A stretch of 64,000 nucleotides of DNA, from NCBI RefSeq assembly GCF_020179475.1, contig NZ_JAILXZ010000004.1, forward strand, positions 62,001 to 126,000. Direction: 5' to 3'. A program made the position numbers and the translations under genes. Positions 34,101-42,710 of the stretch are shown one piece after another. This DNA comes from Novosphingobium huizhouense (GTDB taxonomy: Bacteria; Pseudomonadota; Alphaproteobacteria; Sphingomonadales; Sphingomonadaceae). Under the pieces are notes generated by a model. That model made no database searches, was not told where the DNA came from, and worked only from the letters and a program-made list of their open reading frames with translations. The number at the start of each line of letters is the position of its first letter. The first letter of the stretch is position 1.

Positions 34101-35858
34101 CCCGATCCGGCGGCAAGCTGGGCCGAACGCGCGCGCATGTTCGCGCTGCCGCGCTCGAGCTGGGACGATTACGACAAGAGCCTTATCTCCGAAGGCGGCG
34201 GCGTGTTCCCGCGCACGATGAAGGCGATTCCCTTGTCGCCCCAGGTCCGGGCGCTGCTCGGCGTCACGGTCGAGGAGATCGACCCCGACACGCTGATCTC
34301 GCTGATCCTGCAGAGCCCGGTCGACCTGCTGTGGTTCGGCGGCATCGGCACCTATGTCCGGGCCAGCCACCAGAACAACGTCGAGGTCGGCGATCCCGCC
34401 AACGACTCGGTCCGCGTCGCCGCCAGCGAAGTGCGCGCGAAGGTCATCGGCGAAGGCGCCAACCTCGGCACGACGCAGGCCGCGCGGATCGAATTCGCGC
34501 TCCACCGGGGCCGCATCAACACCGACTTCATCGACAATTCGGCCGGGGTCGATTGCTCGGACAACGAGGTCAACATCAAGATCGCGCTCGCCGCGGCCAA
34601 GCGCGCCGGCCGGCTCGACGAACCGGCGCGCGTCGCGCTGCTCGCCGAGATGACCGATGCGGTCGCGCACCTGGTGCTCGAGGACAACCGGCTTCAGGCG
34701 CTCGCGCTGTCGATCGCCGAGCGTGGCGGCGCCGGGGCCGCCCCGGCGCAGGCGCGGGTGATCGATGTGCTCGAGGAAGGCGGCGATCTCGACCGCAAGA
34801 CCGAAGGCCTCGCCAGCGCCGAGGACTATGCCCGCCGCGCCGGAGCCGGGCTGGGCCTTGCCCGCCCCGAACTCGCCGTGCTGCTTTCGAGCGCCAAGCT
34901 GGTGCTGCAGCGCGCGCTGGAGGACAGCTCCGTGGTCGACGATCCGGTGATGGAAGTCGAACTGCTCGCGGCGTTCCCGCCGCAGATGCAGGAGCGCTTC
35001 GAGACCGAGATCGTCCACCACCGCCTGCGCCGCGAGATCATCGCGACCAAGCTCGCCAACCGCATCGTCAACCGCATGGGCCCGGTCCATCCGTTCGAGC
35101 TGATGGAGGAGGAAGGCTGCACGCTGGCGCAAGTCGCCGCCGCCTTCGTCGCCGCCGAGCGCCTGCTCGACCTCGACCAGACCTGGGCGCTGCTCGACGA
35201 GACGGCGATGGCCGAGGACCAGCGCATCGCCATGTTCGAACGCGTGGCGCGCGCGCTTCGCGGCCACATCGCCGACGTGCTCCGCGCCGGCCGCGGCACG
35301 CTTTCGCCCGATGCGCTGATCGAGGATCTGGCGGGCGGGGTCGGCCTGCTCTCGCACACCGCGGCCGAGCTGCTGCGCGGCGAAGCGCAGGCGCAGGCGG
35401 CGCGGATGCGCCAGGACCTTACCGCGCAAGGCGTGCCCGCGGCGATCGTCGACCGCGTGGCCCACCTGTTCGATCTCGACGGCGCGATCGGCCTTGCCCA
35501 CCTTGCGGGCGAGCTCGACGTCGACGCGGCGCGGCTGACCGGCGCCTTCGCCGACCTCGGCGCGGGGCTGGGGCTCGACTGGGCGCAGCAGGCGGCGAGC
35601 CGGTCTAACCCGTCGGATACCTGGGAGCGGCTGCTGGTCTCGGGCCTCGCCCGCGATTTCCAGCAGATGCGACTGGATTTCCTTGCCCGCAACGGCGGCG
35701 GCGATCCCGATGGCGGTGTCGCCCGCTGGTTCGCCGCGCACGAAGTGCCGGTGCGCCAGTTCCGCGCGCTGATCGCCCGGGCGCAGGCCAATCCGGTGCC
35801 GGCTCCCGCCATGCTGGCGCAGATCGCCAGCCAGGCGCGGACGCTGCTGATGCGCTGA
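31140..35858 (+). CDS. gdhB: NAD-specific glutamate dehydrogenase, large type
   Basis: This enzyme oxidatively deaminates glutamate to 2-oxoglutarate and ammonia with NAD+, and belongs to the large (about 180 kDa) bacterial class. The 1572-residue product fits it. The N-terminal half (about 700 residues) carries ACT-like regulatory segments, typical of this class. The catalytic core near residue 780 reads [20 protein letters not shown] then GAKGGFYPK. Further family blocks are [13 protein letters not shown] and [14 protein letters not shown]. The ATG at 31140 is preceded by GGGAAGAACGCC and is preferred to an 11-residue upstream extension. The gene is monocistronic. A palindrome at 31067-31082 suggests nitrogen- or carbon-dependent control. 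The symbol follows use for this enzyme class and is less certain than the function. Confidence 0.95.
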   Translation: [1572 protein letters not shown]

Positions 35859-35950
35859 ACCCGGCGGCGGTGCGGGCCTTGTTGGCCGCTATCAGTTGAC
35901 GCGTCCGTCTTTTCTGCCAATTCCGCCACGAAACGTGGAAGGATCGTGGC

Positions 35951-37180
35951 ATGGATAAGGCGGACGTTGTCATTGTCGGGGCCGGGCATGGCGGGGCGCA
36001 GGCGGCGATCGCCTTGCGGCAGAACGGGTTCGAAGGATCGATCCTGGTGCTGGGGCGCGAACCCGAGCTGCCCTATGAACGCCCGCCGCTGTCCAAGGAA
36101 TACCTCGCCCGCGACAAGACCTTCGACCGCATCCTGATCCGCCCGGCGCAGTTCTGGGAGGACAAGCAGGTCACCATGAGCCTGGGCCGCGAGGTGACCA
36201 AGGTTGACGCCCTGGCCAAGGTCCTCACCCTCGCCGATGGATCGCGCGTCGAATACGGCTCGCTGATCTGGGCGGCGGGCGGCGATCCGCGCCGCCTGTC
36301 GTGCGCGGGCGCCGACCTTGCCGGCGTCCACGCCGTGCGCACCCGCGCCGATGTCGACACGCTGATGGCGCAGCTCGACGGCGGCGCGAAGACCGCGGTG
36401 GTGATCGGCGGCGGCTACATCGGGCTCGAAGCGGCGGCGGTGCTGACCAAGTTCGGCGTCCACGTGACCCTGCTCGAAGCGCTGCCGCGCGTGCTGGCGC
36501 GCGTCGCGGGCGAGGCGCTGTCGACCTTCTACCAGGACGAACACCGCGCCCACGGCGTCGACCTGCGCACCGAGGTCGCGGTCGATTGCATCGAGGGCGA
36601 TGGCGCCAGGGTCACCGGCGTGAAGCTCGCCGATGGCAGCGTCCTTCCGGCCGAGATCGTGATCGTCGGCATCGGCATCATCCCCTCGGTCGGCCCGCTG
36701 CTGAGCGCGGGCGCGGCGGGCGGCAATGGCGTCGACGTCGACGAATACTGCCGCACCTCGCTGCCCGACGTCTACGCGATCGGCGATTGCGCCGCGCACG
36801 CCAACGATTTCGCCGATGGCGCGGTGATCCGCCTCGAATCGGTGCAGAACGCCAACGACCAGGGGACGACCGCGGCCAAGGCGATCTGCGGCAATCCGGT
36901 GCCCTACAAGGCGACCCCGTGGTTCTGGTCGAACCAGTACGACCTCAAGCTGCAGACCGTGGGGCTTTCGACCGGCCACGACGCCACGGTGCTGCGCGGC
37001 GATCCGGCGACGCGGTCGTTCTCGGTGATCTACCTCAAGGGCGGCAAGGTCATCGCGCTCGACTGCGTGAACATGGTCAAGGACTATGTGCAGGGCAAGA
37101 AGCTGGTCGAAACCCGCGCCGCGATCGCGCCCGAAAGGCTCGCCGACGCGACCGTGCCGCTCAAGGAACTGGTGGGCTAA
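35951..37180 (+). CDS. FAD/NAD(P)H-dependent ferredoxin reductase, putidaredoxin-reductase type
   Basis: The 409-residue flavoprotein passes electrons from NAD(P)H to a ferredoxin, usually for a monooxygenase or dioxygenase. The FAD motif [13 protein letters not shown] lies at residues 7-19, the NAD motif [14 protein letters not shown] at about 148-161, and the second FAD motif [10 protein letters not shown] follows. The [10 protein letters not shown] block after the first motif and [15 protein letters not shown] in the C-terminal interface are typical of class I oxygenase-coupled reductases. It probably serves the CYP153 P450 at 40587-41924, about 3.4 kb away, but no ferredoxin gene is found here. 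It overlaps the convergent queG gene by 20 bp. Confidence 0.9.
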   Translation: MDKADVVIVGAGHGGAQAAIALRQNGFEGSILVLGREPELPYERPPLSKEYLARDKTFDRILIRPAQFWEDKQVTMSLGREVTKVDALAKVLTLADGSRVEYGSLIWAAGGDPRRLSCAGADLAGVHAVRTRADVDTLMAQLDGGAKTAVVIGGGYIGLEAAAVLTKFGVHVTLLEALPRVLARVAGEALSTFYQDEHRAHGVDLRTEVAVDCIEGDGARVTGVKLADGSVLPAEIVIVGIGIIPSVGPLLSAGAAGGNGVDVDEYCRTSLPDVYAIGDCAAHANDFADGAVIRLESVQNANDQGTTAAKAICGNPVPYKATPWFWSNQYDLKLQTVGLSTGHDATVLRGDPATRSFSVIYLKGGKVIALDCVNMVKDYVQGKKLVETRAAIAPERLADATVPLKELVG

Positions 37181-38219
37181 GCCGGGCGAGCGCCCAGCGC
37201 GCGGCTTCGGCCACCACCGGGTCGGGATCGTCCAGCAGCGCGGAGACGGGGGCGACCAGCGCCGCATCGCCACTGTTGCCGGCGGCATAGAGGCAGTTGC
37301 GCACCATCCGGTCGCGGCCGATCCGCTTGATCGGGGAGCCGGCGAAGACGCGGCGGAAGGTCGCATCGTCGAGTGCCAGCAGGTCGGCAAGGCGCGGCGC
37401 GACGAGTTCGGCGCGGGGAAGGTAGGCGCGGTTGGCCTGCGCTGCCCTGGCGAACGAGTTCCACGGGCAGACCGCGAGGCAATCGTCGCAGCCGTAGATG
37501 CGGTTGCCGAGCCCGGCGCGTAAGGTTTCGGGCACCGGGCCCTTGTGCTCGATCGTCAGGTAGGAAACGCAGCGCCGCGCATCGAGGCGGTAGGGCGCGG
37601 GGAAGGCCTGCGTGGGGCAGGCGTCCTGGCAGGCGCGGCACGATCCGCAGCGGTCGGCGTGGGGGGTGTCGAACGGCAGGTCGAGCGTGGTGAACACCGC
37701 GCCCAGGAACAGCCAGGAGCCATGGGTGCGGCTGACCATGTTGGTGTGCTTGCCCTGCCAGCCGAGCCCGGCGGCCTCGCCCAGCGGCTTTTCCATCACC
37801 GGCGCGGTATCGACGAAGACCTTGACCTCGGCCCCCGGCTGATCGGCCACCAGCCAGCGCGCCAGCGCCTTGAGCGCGCGCTTGACCACGTCGTGATAGT
37901 CCGCGCCTTGCGCATAGACCGAGATGCGGCCCCGGTCGGGCACGTCCGCCAGCGCCAGCGGATCGTGCGCCGGAGCATAGCTCATGCCCAGCGCGATCAC
38001 GCTTTTTGCTTCGGGCCAGAGCGATTGCGGCCCGCGGCGGTGGTGCAGGCGCGTTTCCATCCACTCCATCGTGCCGTGCGCGCCTTCGCCCAGCCATTGT
38101 TCGAGCCGTTCGCCCCGCAACGGGTCGTCGGCGGCGGGCGCAATGCCGCAGGCGGCAAAGCCCAGCGCCGCGGCCTGCGCCCTGATCCTTCGGGCAAGTC
38201 CTGCATCGCCGTTAACCAA
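37161..38219 (-). CDS. queG: epoxyqueuosine reductase
   Basis: QueG reduces epoxyqueuosine to queuosine in the wobble base of tRNAs for Asp, Asn, His and Tyr, using cobalamin and two [4Fe-4S] clusters. The cluster ligands are C191, C194, C197, C201 and C244, C247, C251 with C217 in between. The conserved catalytic aspartate is D137 in [10 protein letters not shown]. The N-terminal part carries the cobalamin-binding domain; a HEAT-like C-terminal segment (about 300-352) ends it. Length 352 is close to the family. The start codon is a TTG at 38219, preceded by GCGGGACAGCAAGT; no in-frame ATG gives a complete N-terminus. It overlaps the ferredoxin reductase gene by 20 bp tail-to-tail. Confidence 0.93.
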   Translation of the reverse strand: MVNGDAGLARRIRAQAAALGFAACGIAPAADDPLRGERLEQWLGEGAHGTMEWMETRLHHRRGPQSLWPEAKSVIALGMSYAPAHDPLALADVPDRGRISVYAQGADYHDVVKRALKALARWLVADQPGAEVKVFVDTAPVMEKPLGEAAGLGWQGKHTNMVSRTHGSWLFLGAVFTTLDLPFDTPHADRCGSCRACQDACPTQAFPAPYRLDARRCVSYLTIEHKGPVPETLRAGLGNRIYGCDDCLAVCPWNSFARAAQANRAYLPRAELVAPRLADLLALDDATFRRVFAGSPIKRIGRDRMVRNCLYAAGNSGDAALVAPVSALLDDPDPVVAEAARWALARLSPPVP

Positions 38220-38266
38220 ACTTGCTGTCCCGCTCGTTCATCGACTAGGGTTAACGCCTCGCATCC

Positions 38267-39286
38267 ATGAAGATTCAGCTAGGGGAATGGGCGGTGTCGG
38301 GCAATCGGGTCGATGCCGCCGAAGTGGAACTCGCGATCGAGGCGCGTTCGCTGGTCAAGCGCTTCGACGATTTCACCGCGGTCGACGGGATCGACATCAG
38401 CGTGCCCAAGGGCGCGATCTACGGCATTCTCGGCCCCAACGGCGCGGGCAAGACCACCACGCTGCGGATGCTGCTCGGCATCATCGACCCCGATTCGGGC
38501 ACGCGCCGCGTGCTCGGGTCCGATCGCCCGACCGACGTGGCCCGCCGCATCGGCTACCTGCCCGAAGAGCGCGGGCTCTACCCGGCGATGAAGGCGACCG
38601 ACGCGATCGCGTTCCTTGCCGCGCTGCGCGGGGTGCCGCTGGCGCAAGGACGGCGCAAGGGGCGCGAGCTGCTCGAGGCGCATGGCCTTGGCTATGCCGC
38701 CGACCGCCAGATCCGCCAGCTGTCCAAGGGCATGGCGCAGCAGGTGCAGCTGCTCGGCACGCTGGTCCACGAGCCCGACCTGGTGATCTTCGACGAACCG
38801 TTCTCGGGGCTGGACGCGCTCAACCAGGGCAAGCTCGAACGCACGATCCGCGAGCTTGCCGCGCGCGGCACGACGGTGATCTTCTCGACCCACGTGATCG
38901 CCCATGCCGAGCGGCTGTGCGACCAGGTGGCGATCATCGCCGGGGGCAAGGTGCCCTTCGCCGGGCCCGTCGACGCCGCGCGCGACCGCCTGCGCCCGCA
39001 AGTGCGGCTGGAGACGCGCGCCGCAGACGGACCGTGGCGCGCCGCGCTCCCCGCCGATGCCCGCCACGAAGGCGCGTTCTGGTACTTCACCCTGCCCGAA
39101 AGCGGGATCGAGCCGCTGCTGCGCGCGCTGATCGAGGGCGAAGCGGGCATCCTCAGCCTGTCGATCGAGCGCGCGGGGCTCCACGACGCGTTCGTCGCCA
39201 TTGCGGGCGAGGCGGCGGCGCGGGCGCTGGCGGATAGCGCGAGCGAAGCGGCGCAAGGCGCCTCGGCCAAGGGAGGACGCCGCTGA
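38267..39286 (+). CDS. ABC transporter ATP-binding protein, NatA-like
   Basis: The 339-residue ATPase has the full set of ABC motifs: Walker A GPNGAGKTT with K62, the signature LSKGMAQQVQ, Walker B LVIFDEPFSGLD and the switch histidine in FSTHV. The C-terminal about 90 residues are an extra domain typical of NatA/ABC-2 type exporters. It energises the permease coded by the next gene, with which it overlaps by 1 nt (TGATG). The start is uncertain: the ATG at 38267, or a GTG at 38294 with AGGGGA a few nt upstream. The substrate is unknown; such systems export sodium, drugs or lipids. It is divergent from queG, with 47 nt between starts. Confidence 0.93.
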   Translation: MKIQLGEWAVSGNRVDAAEVELAIEARSLVKRFDDFTAVDGIDISVPKGAIYGILGPNGAGKTTTLRMLLGIIDPDSGTRRVLGSDRPTDVARRIGYLPEERGLYPAMKATDAIAFLAALRGVPLAQGRRKGRELLEAHGLGYAADRQIRQLSKGMAQQVQLLGTLVHEPDLVIFDEPFSGLDALNQGKLERTIRELAARGTTVIFSTHVIAHAERLCDQVAIIAGGKVPFAGPVDAARDRLRPQVRLETRAADGPWRAALPADARHEGAFWYFTLPESGIEPLLRALIEGEAGILSLSIERAGLHDAFVAIAGEAAARALADSASEAAQGASAKGGRR

Positions 39287-40503
39287 TGTGGCCCGAGAAA
39301 CTGCGTGCGGCCTTCGTCGTCGCGCGCCGCGATTTCGTTGCGGTGATCTTTTCCAAGACCTTCATCTTCTTCCTGCTGGGACCGCTGTTCCCGCTCGTCG
39401 TTGGCGCGCTGGCCGGCACCATCGGCGCGCAGGTCCAGCGCGATCTCGACAACCCGGTCGTCGGCGTCGCCATGCCCGCGCACCAGGGCGACCGGCTGGT
39501 CATGGCGCGCAACGCGATGGCCGACCGCATGGCCGGGCGGGTCCCCGATTTCGTCGTGCTCGACCGCCTGCGCGATGGCGAGACGTTCGATGCGCGCGCC
39601 GAACTCGCCAAGGGCAGCGGGGTTGCCGCGGTGGTCACCGGCACGCTCGACGCGCCGGTGCTGACCGGCCCGCAGGAGCGGCTGGGCGCCTGGGAGGGGA
39701 TGGTCTCGACCTTCGCCGCCCGCGCCCGCACCGCCAGCCCGACCGCGTTTCCCGAGGTGCGCGGCGAGGTCGTCGGGACCACCGTCGCCAGCCAGCGCAA
39801 CGGCCGGGTCGCCACCGCGCAGGGCGGGCAGGTGCTGCTGTTCCTGCTGACGATGCTGCTCGCCGGCATGGTGCTGTCCAACCTCGTCGAGGAAAAGGGC
39901 AACAAGATCATCGAGGTCCTCGCCGCGGCGATCCCGATGGACGCATTGTTCCTGGGCAAGCTCTTCGCCATGCTCGCGGTGAGCCTGGTCGGCATCGCGG
40001 TGTGGGGCGGGGCCTATGGCGCGCTGGTGCTGGCCGGGATGCGCTCGATGCCCGACCTTGCCGCGCCCGCGGTCGGCTGGCCGGCGTTCCTCCTCCTCGG
40101 CTTCCTCTACTTCGCCATGGCCTACCTGCTGCTCGGCTCGCTGTTCCTGTCGATCGGCGGCATGGCGACGACGGTGCGCGAGGTGCAGACGCTGTCGATG
40201 CCGGTGACGATGATGCAGCTGATGGTGTTCTTCTTCGCGAGCTTCGCGCTGGCGCGGCCGGGCACCTGGATCGAATGGGCCGCGATCCTGTTCCCGGTCA
40301 GCTCGCCCTTCGCGATGATCGCGCGGGCCGCGCAGCACGACGCCCTGCTTCCCCACCTCGTCGCGCTCGGCTGGCAGGGCCTGTGGGTGCTGCTGATCGT
40401 GCGGATGGGCGCGCAGCTGTTCCGCCGCACCGTGCTCAAGTCGGGCGCGGGCGGCCGTCCGGCGCGGCGCGGATTGCTCGCGCTGATCCGCAAGCCAGCC
40501 TAA
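39286..40503 (+). CDS. ABC-2 type transporter permease
   Basis: This 405-residue membrane protein is the partner of the upstream ATPase. A first membrane helix lies at about residues 22-45 (FIFFLLGPLFPLVVGALA). It is followed by a large extracytoplasmic domain of about 130 residues, then five more helices from about residue 180 to 390. This layout matches ABC-2 family (NatB-like) permeases. The C-terminus is short and basic (RPARRGLLALIRKPA). Translation is probably coupled to the ATPase gene through a 1-nt overlap. Only 83 nt separate its stop from the CYP153 gene, but a separate promoter lies in that gap, so co-transcription is possible but not required. Confidence 0.9.
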   Translation: MWPEKLRAAFVVARRDFVAVIFSKTFIFFLLGPLFPLVVGALAGTIGAQVQRDLDNPVVGVAMPAHQGDRLVMARNAMADRMAGRVPDFVVLDRLRDGETFDARAELAKGSGVAAVVTGTLDAPVLTGPQERLGAWEGMVSTFAARARTASPTAFPEVRGEVVGTTVASQRNGRVATAQGGQVLLFLLTMLLAGMVLSNLVEEKGNKIIEVLAAAIPMDALFLGKLFAMLAVSLVGIAVWGGAYGALVLAGMRSMPDLAAPAVGWPAFLLLGFLYFAMAYLLLGSLFLSIGGMATTVREVQTLSMPVTMMQLMVFFFASFALARPGTWIEWAAILFPVSSPFAMIARAAQHDALLPHLVALGWQGLWVLLIVRMGAQLFRRTVLKSGAGGRPARRGLLALIRKPA

Positions 40504-40532
40504 TTGACACTCGTGTAGGTTGCGCGGATAGT
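40504..40532 (+). promoter_or_regulatory. predicted sigma-70 promoter for the CYP153 gene
   Basis: TTGACA (40504-40509), a 17-nt spacer and GATAGT (40527-40532) form a good vegetative promoter 55 nt before the P450 start codon. The spacer holds the small dyad ACAC-TC-GTGT (40507-40516), a candidate regulator site. It allows expression independent of the ABC genes. Confidence 0.5.
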
Positions 40533-40586
40533 ACGGGTACAAGGCGGCCGTCGAGCGGACGAGTCGCCGCGCATGAGAGGAACAGC

Positions 40587-41924
40587 ATGGCCACCCAACT
40601 CGCGCCCGAGGCAGCCGCTTTCACCTATCGCCGTTCGCCGACCGCCAACGAGGCGTTCGAGGAATGGCTGCGCAGCAATCCGCAGGCGCTGCCGACGCAC
40701 ACCCACCCCTGGGACGTCAGCCGCTCGGACATCTACGTCAACGACACCTGGGGCCCGATCTTCCGCGAAATGCGCGAGAAGGCGCCGGTCAACAAGGTCA
40801 CCGGCACGCCCTATGGCGACTACTGGAACATCGCCAGCCACCAGGCGATCAGCCATGTCGAGGCGCTGCCCGAGCTGTTCTCCTCGTCGTGGAAGTACGG
40901 CGGCATCACCATCGGCGATCCGCCGGCCGATATCGACCCCGAAGTGCTCGCCGAGCGCCAGCTGCCGATGTTCATCGCGATGGACCGGCCCGAACACACC
41001 GGCCAGCGCCGCACCGTCGCCCCCGCCTTCACGCCGGCCAAGATCGTCGAGATGGAGGACGAGATCCGCCGCCGCACCGCGAGCGTGCTCGATTCGCTGC
41101 CGATCGGCGAGCGCTTCGACTGGGTCGACAAGGTCTCGATCGAGCTGACCACCGGCATGCTCGCGATCCTGTTCGGCTTCCCCTGGGATGACCGCCGCCT
41201 GCTGACCTTCTGGTCGGACTGGGCGGGCGATGTCGAGCTGACGCTGGCGCGCGACCTTGCCGACGATCGCCACGCGATCCTGATGGAGATGGCGCACTAC
41301 TTCCAGCGGCTGTGGATGGAGCGGATGGGGGCCGCCCCGACGCCCGACCTCATCTCGATGATGATCCATTCCGAAGCGATGAGCCAAATGAGCCCGCAGG
41401 AGTTCATGGGCAACCTGGTGCTGCTGATCGTGGGCGGCAACGACACCACGCGCAACACGATGTCGGGCATCGTCCACGCGCTGCACACCTTCCCCGACCA
41501 GCGCGCGATCCTCGAAGCCGATGGCTCGGTGATCCCCAACGCGGTGCAGGAATGCATCCGCTTCGTGACGCCGCTCGCGCACATGCGCCGCACCGCCACC
41601 GCCGATACCGAACTGTTCGGCCAGCAGGTCAAGGCGGGCGACAAGCTGGTCATGTGGTACCTTTCGGCCAACCGCGACGAAGCGGTGTTCGAGAATGCCG
41701 ACAAGCTGCTGGTCGAACGCGAGAACGCGCGCCGGCACCTCTCGTTCGGCTATGGCATCCACCGCTGCGTCGGCGCGCGCCTTGCCGAACTGCAGCTGCG
41801 CGTGCTGCTCGAGGAAATGCGCGAACGCCGCATGCGCGTGCACGTGACGGGCGAGGTCAAGCGGGTGCGGGCGAACTTCGTCCACGGCTTCCGCAAGCTG
41901 GAAGTCGAGGTCGAGCGCTACTGA
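40587..41924 (+). CDS. cytochrome P450 of the CYP153 type, probable alkane or fatty-acid terminal hydroxylase
   Basis: The 445-residue soluble P450 has the heme-binding block FGYGIHRCVGARLAE with C394 as thiolate ligand. The I-helix oxygen-activation motif is VGGNDTTRN at residues 282-290, with acid-alcohol pair D286/T287; this GGNDTTRN version is a hallmark of the CYP153 family. CYP153 enzymes hydroxylate the terminal carbon of medium-chain alkanes or fatty acids, or act on terpenes. They need a [2Fe-2S] ferredoxin and an FAD ferredoxin reductase. A reductase lies at 35951-37180; no ferredoxin gene is present. The ATG is preceded by GAGAGGAACAGC. A promoter at 40504-40532 precedes the gene. 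Confidence 0.9.
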   Translation: MATQLAPEAAAFTYRRSPTANEAFEEWLRSNPQALPTHTHPWDVSRSDIYVNDTWGPIFREMREKAPVNKVTGTPYGDYWNIASHQAISHVEALPELFSSSWKYGGITIGDPPADIDPEVLAERQLPMFIAMDRPEHTGQRRTVAPAFTPAKIVEMEDEIRRRTASVLDSLPIGERFDWVDKVSIELTTGMLAILFGFPWDDRRLLTFWSDWAGDVELTLARDLADDRHAILMEMAHYFQRLWMERMGAAPTPDLISMMIHSEAMSQMSPQEFMGNLVLLIVGGNDTTRNTMSGIVHALHTFPDQRAILEADGSVIPNAVQECIRFVTPLAHMRRTATADTELFGQQVKAGDKLVMWYLSANRDEAVFENADKLLVERENARRHLSFGYGIHRCVGARLAELQLRVLLEEMRERRMRVHVTGEVKRVRANFVHGFRKLEVEVERY

Positions 41925-41934
41925 GCGATGGCGA

Positions 41935-41960
41935 GCCGGGCGGGGGCAACGCCGCCCGGC
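41935..41960 (+). terminator. hairpin after the P450 gene, possible terminator
   Basis: GCCGGGCGG (41935-41943) pairs perfectly with CCGCCCGGC (41952-41960) around an 8-nt loop, starting 10 nt after the P450 stop. No T-run follows, so it may act with Rho or as a 3' stabiliser. Confidence 0.4.
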
Positions 41961-42158
41961 GCGCCTGCGATCCCGGTCATCGCGCGTTCAGGGACGAATC
42001 GGTAGCAGGAGGGCGTCCGGTCGCGGGTGCCCCGATACCCCGCCCCCCGTCCCGCGGCAGGACCGAACCGTCGCCGGAGGCGAGCTTCCAGCCCCCGCTC
42101 GTCTCCGGCCTCGGTTCCAACGGGCTTTCTCCGGCCCAGCCTCGACGGGACTGCCGCG

Positions 42159-42665
42159 ATGACCATGCGACCGACCGATCTTGCGATGACCCGCCGCCAT
42201 GCGCTCGGCGGTCTCGCCGCCGTCTCCACCCTCGCGCTTGCCAGCGCCTGCGGCGCCGCGCCGCTGGCGCAAGGCGCCTTCCCGGTGCGCTACAGCGATG
42301 CCGAGTGGAAGCGCCGGCTCACTCCCGAGCAATACTTCATCCTGCGCCAGGCGGGGACCGAGCGCCCGTTCACCTCGCCGCTGCTGCGTGAGCACCGCAA
42401 GGGCACCTTCGTCTGCGCCGCCGACGGCAACCCGCTGTTCGCCTCGTCGACCAAGTTCGACAGCGGCACCGGCTGGCCGAGCTTCTGGAAGCCGCTCGAC
42501 CGCGCGGTCGGCACCAGCGCCGATCGCAGCTACGGCATGGCTCGCACCGAAGTGCACTGCCTGCGTTGCGGCGGGCACCTTGGCCATGTCTTCGACGACG
42601 GCCCCAAACCGACCGGCCTGCGCTACTGCATGAACGGCGATGCCATGCTGTTCCGTCCGGGCTGA
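42159..42665 (+). CDS. msrB: exported methionine-R-sulfoxide reductase with a lipoprotein/Tat-like leader
   Basis: MsrB repairs methionine-R-sulfoxide in oxidised proteins. The 168-residue form has a leader TRRHALGGLAAVSTLALASAC ending in a lipobox-like LASAC with C31; the twin arginine suggests Tat export, and the lipobox suggests a membrane-anchored lipoprotein. The catalytic cysteine is C157 in RYCMNGDA, and the family block SGTGWPSFWKPL is at about residues 102-113. The usual zinc site has two CXXC pairs. Here the second is intact (C134, C137) but the first reads CAAD (C86, D89), with aspartate in place of a cysteine. GACGGGACTGCCGCG precedes the ATG at 42159. Oxidative damage to envelope proteins is the likely setting. 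Confidence 0.85.
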   Translation: MTMRPTDLAMTRRHALGGLAAVSTLALASACGAAPLAQGAFPVRYSDAEWKRRLTPEQYFILRQAGTERPFTSPLLREHRKGTFVCAADGNPLFASSTKFDSGTGWPSFWKPLDRAVGTSADRSYGMARTEVHCLRCGGHLGHVFDDGPKPTGLRYCMNGDAMLFRPG

Positions 42666-42710
42666 CCCGGCTTTGCGCGGCGGCGCGCGCCGTGCCATGG
42701 CGCGCCGACG

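Noticed and set aside
38211..38255. GTTAACC / GGTTAAC inverted repeat between queG and the ABC genes
   Set aside because: The arms are only 7 bp, 31 nt apart, and one lies in the first codons of queG. It could be a chance pair, and no regulator is indicated.
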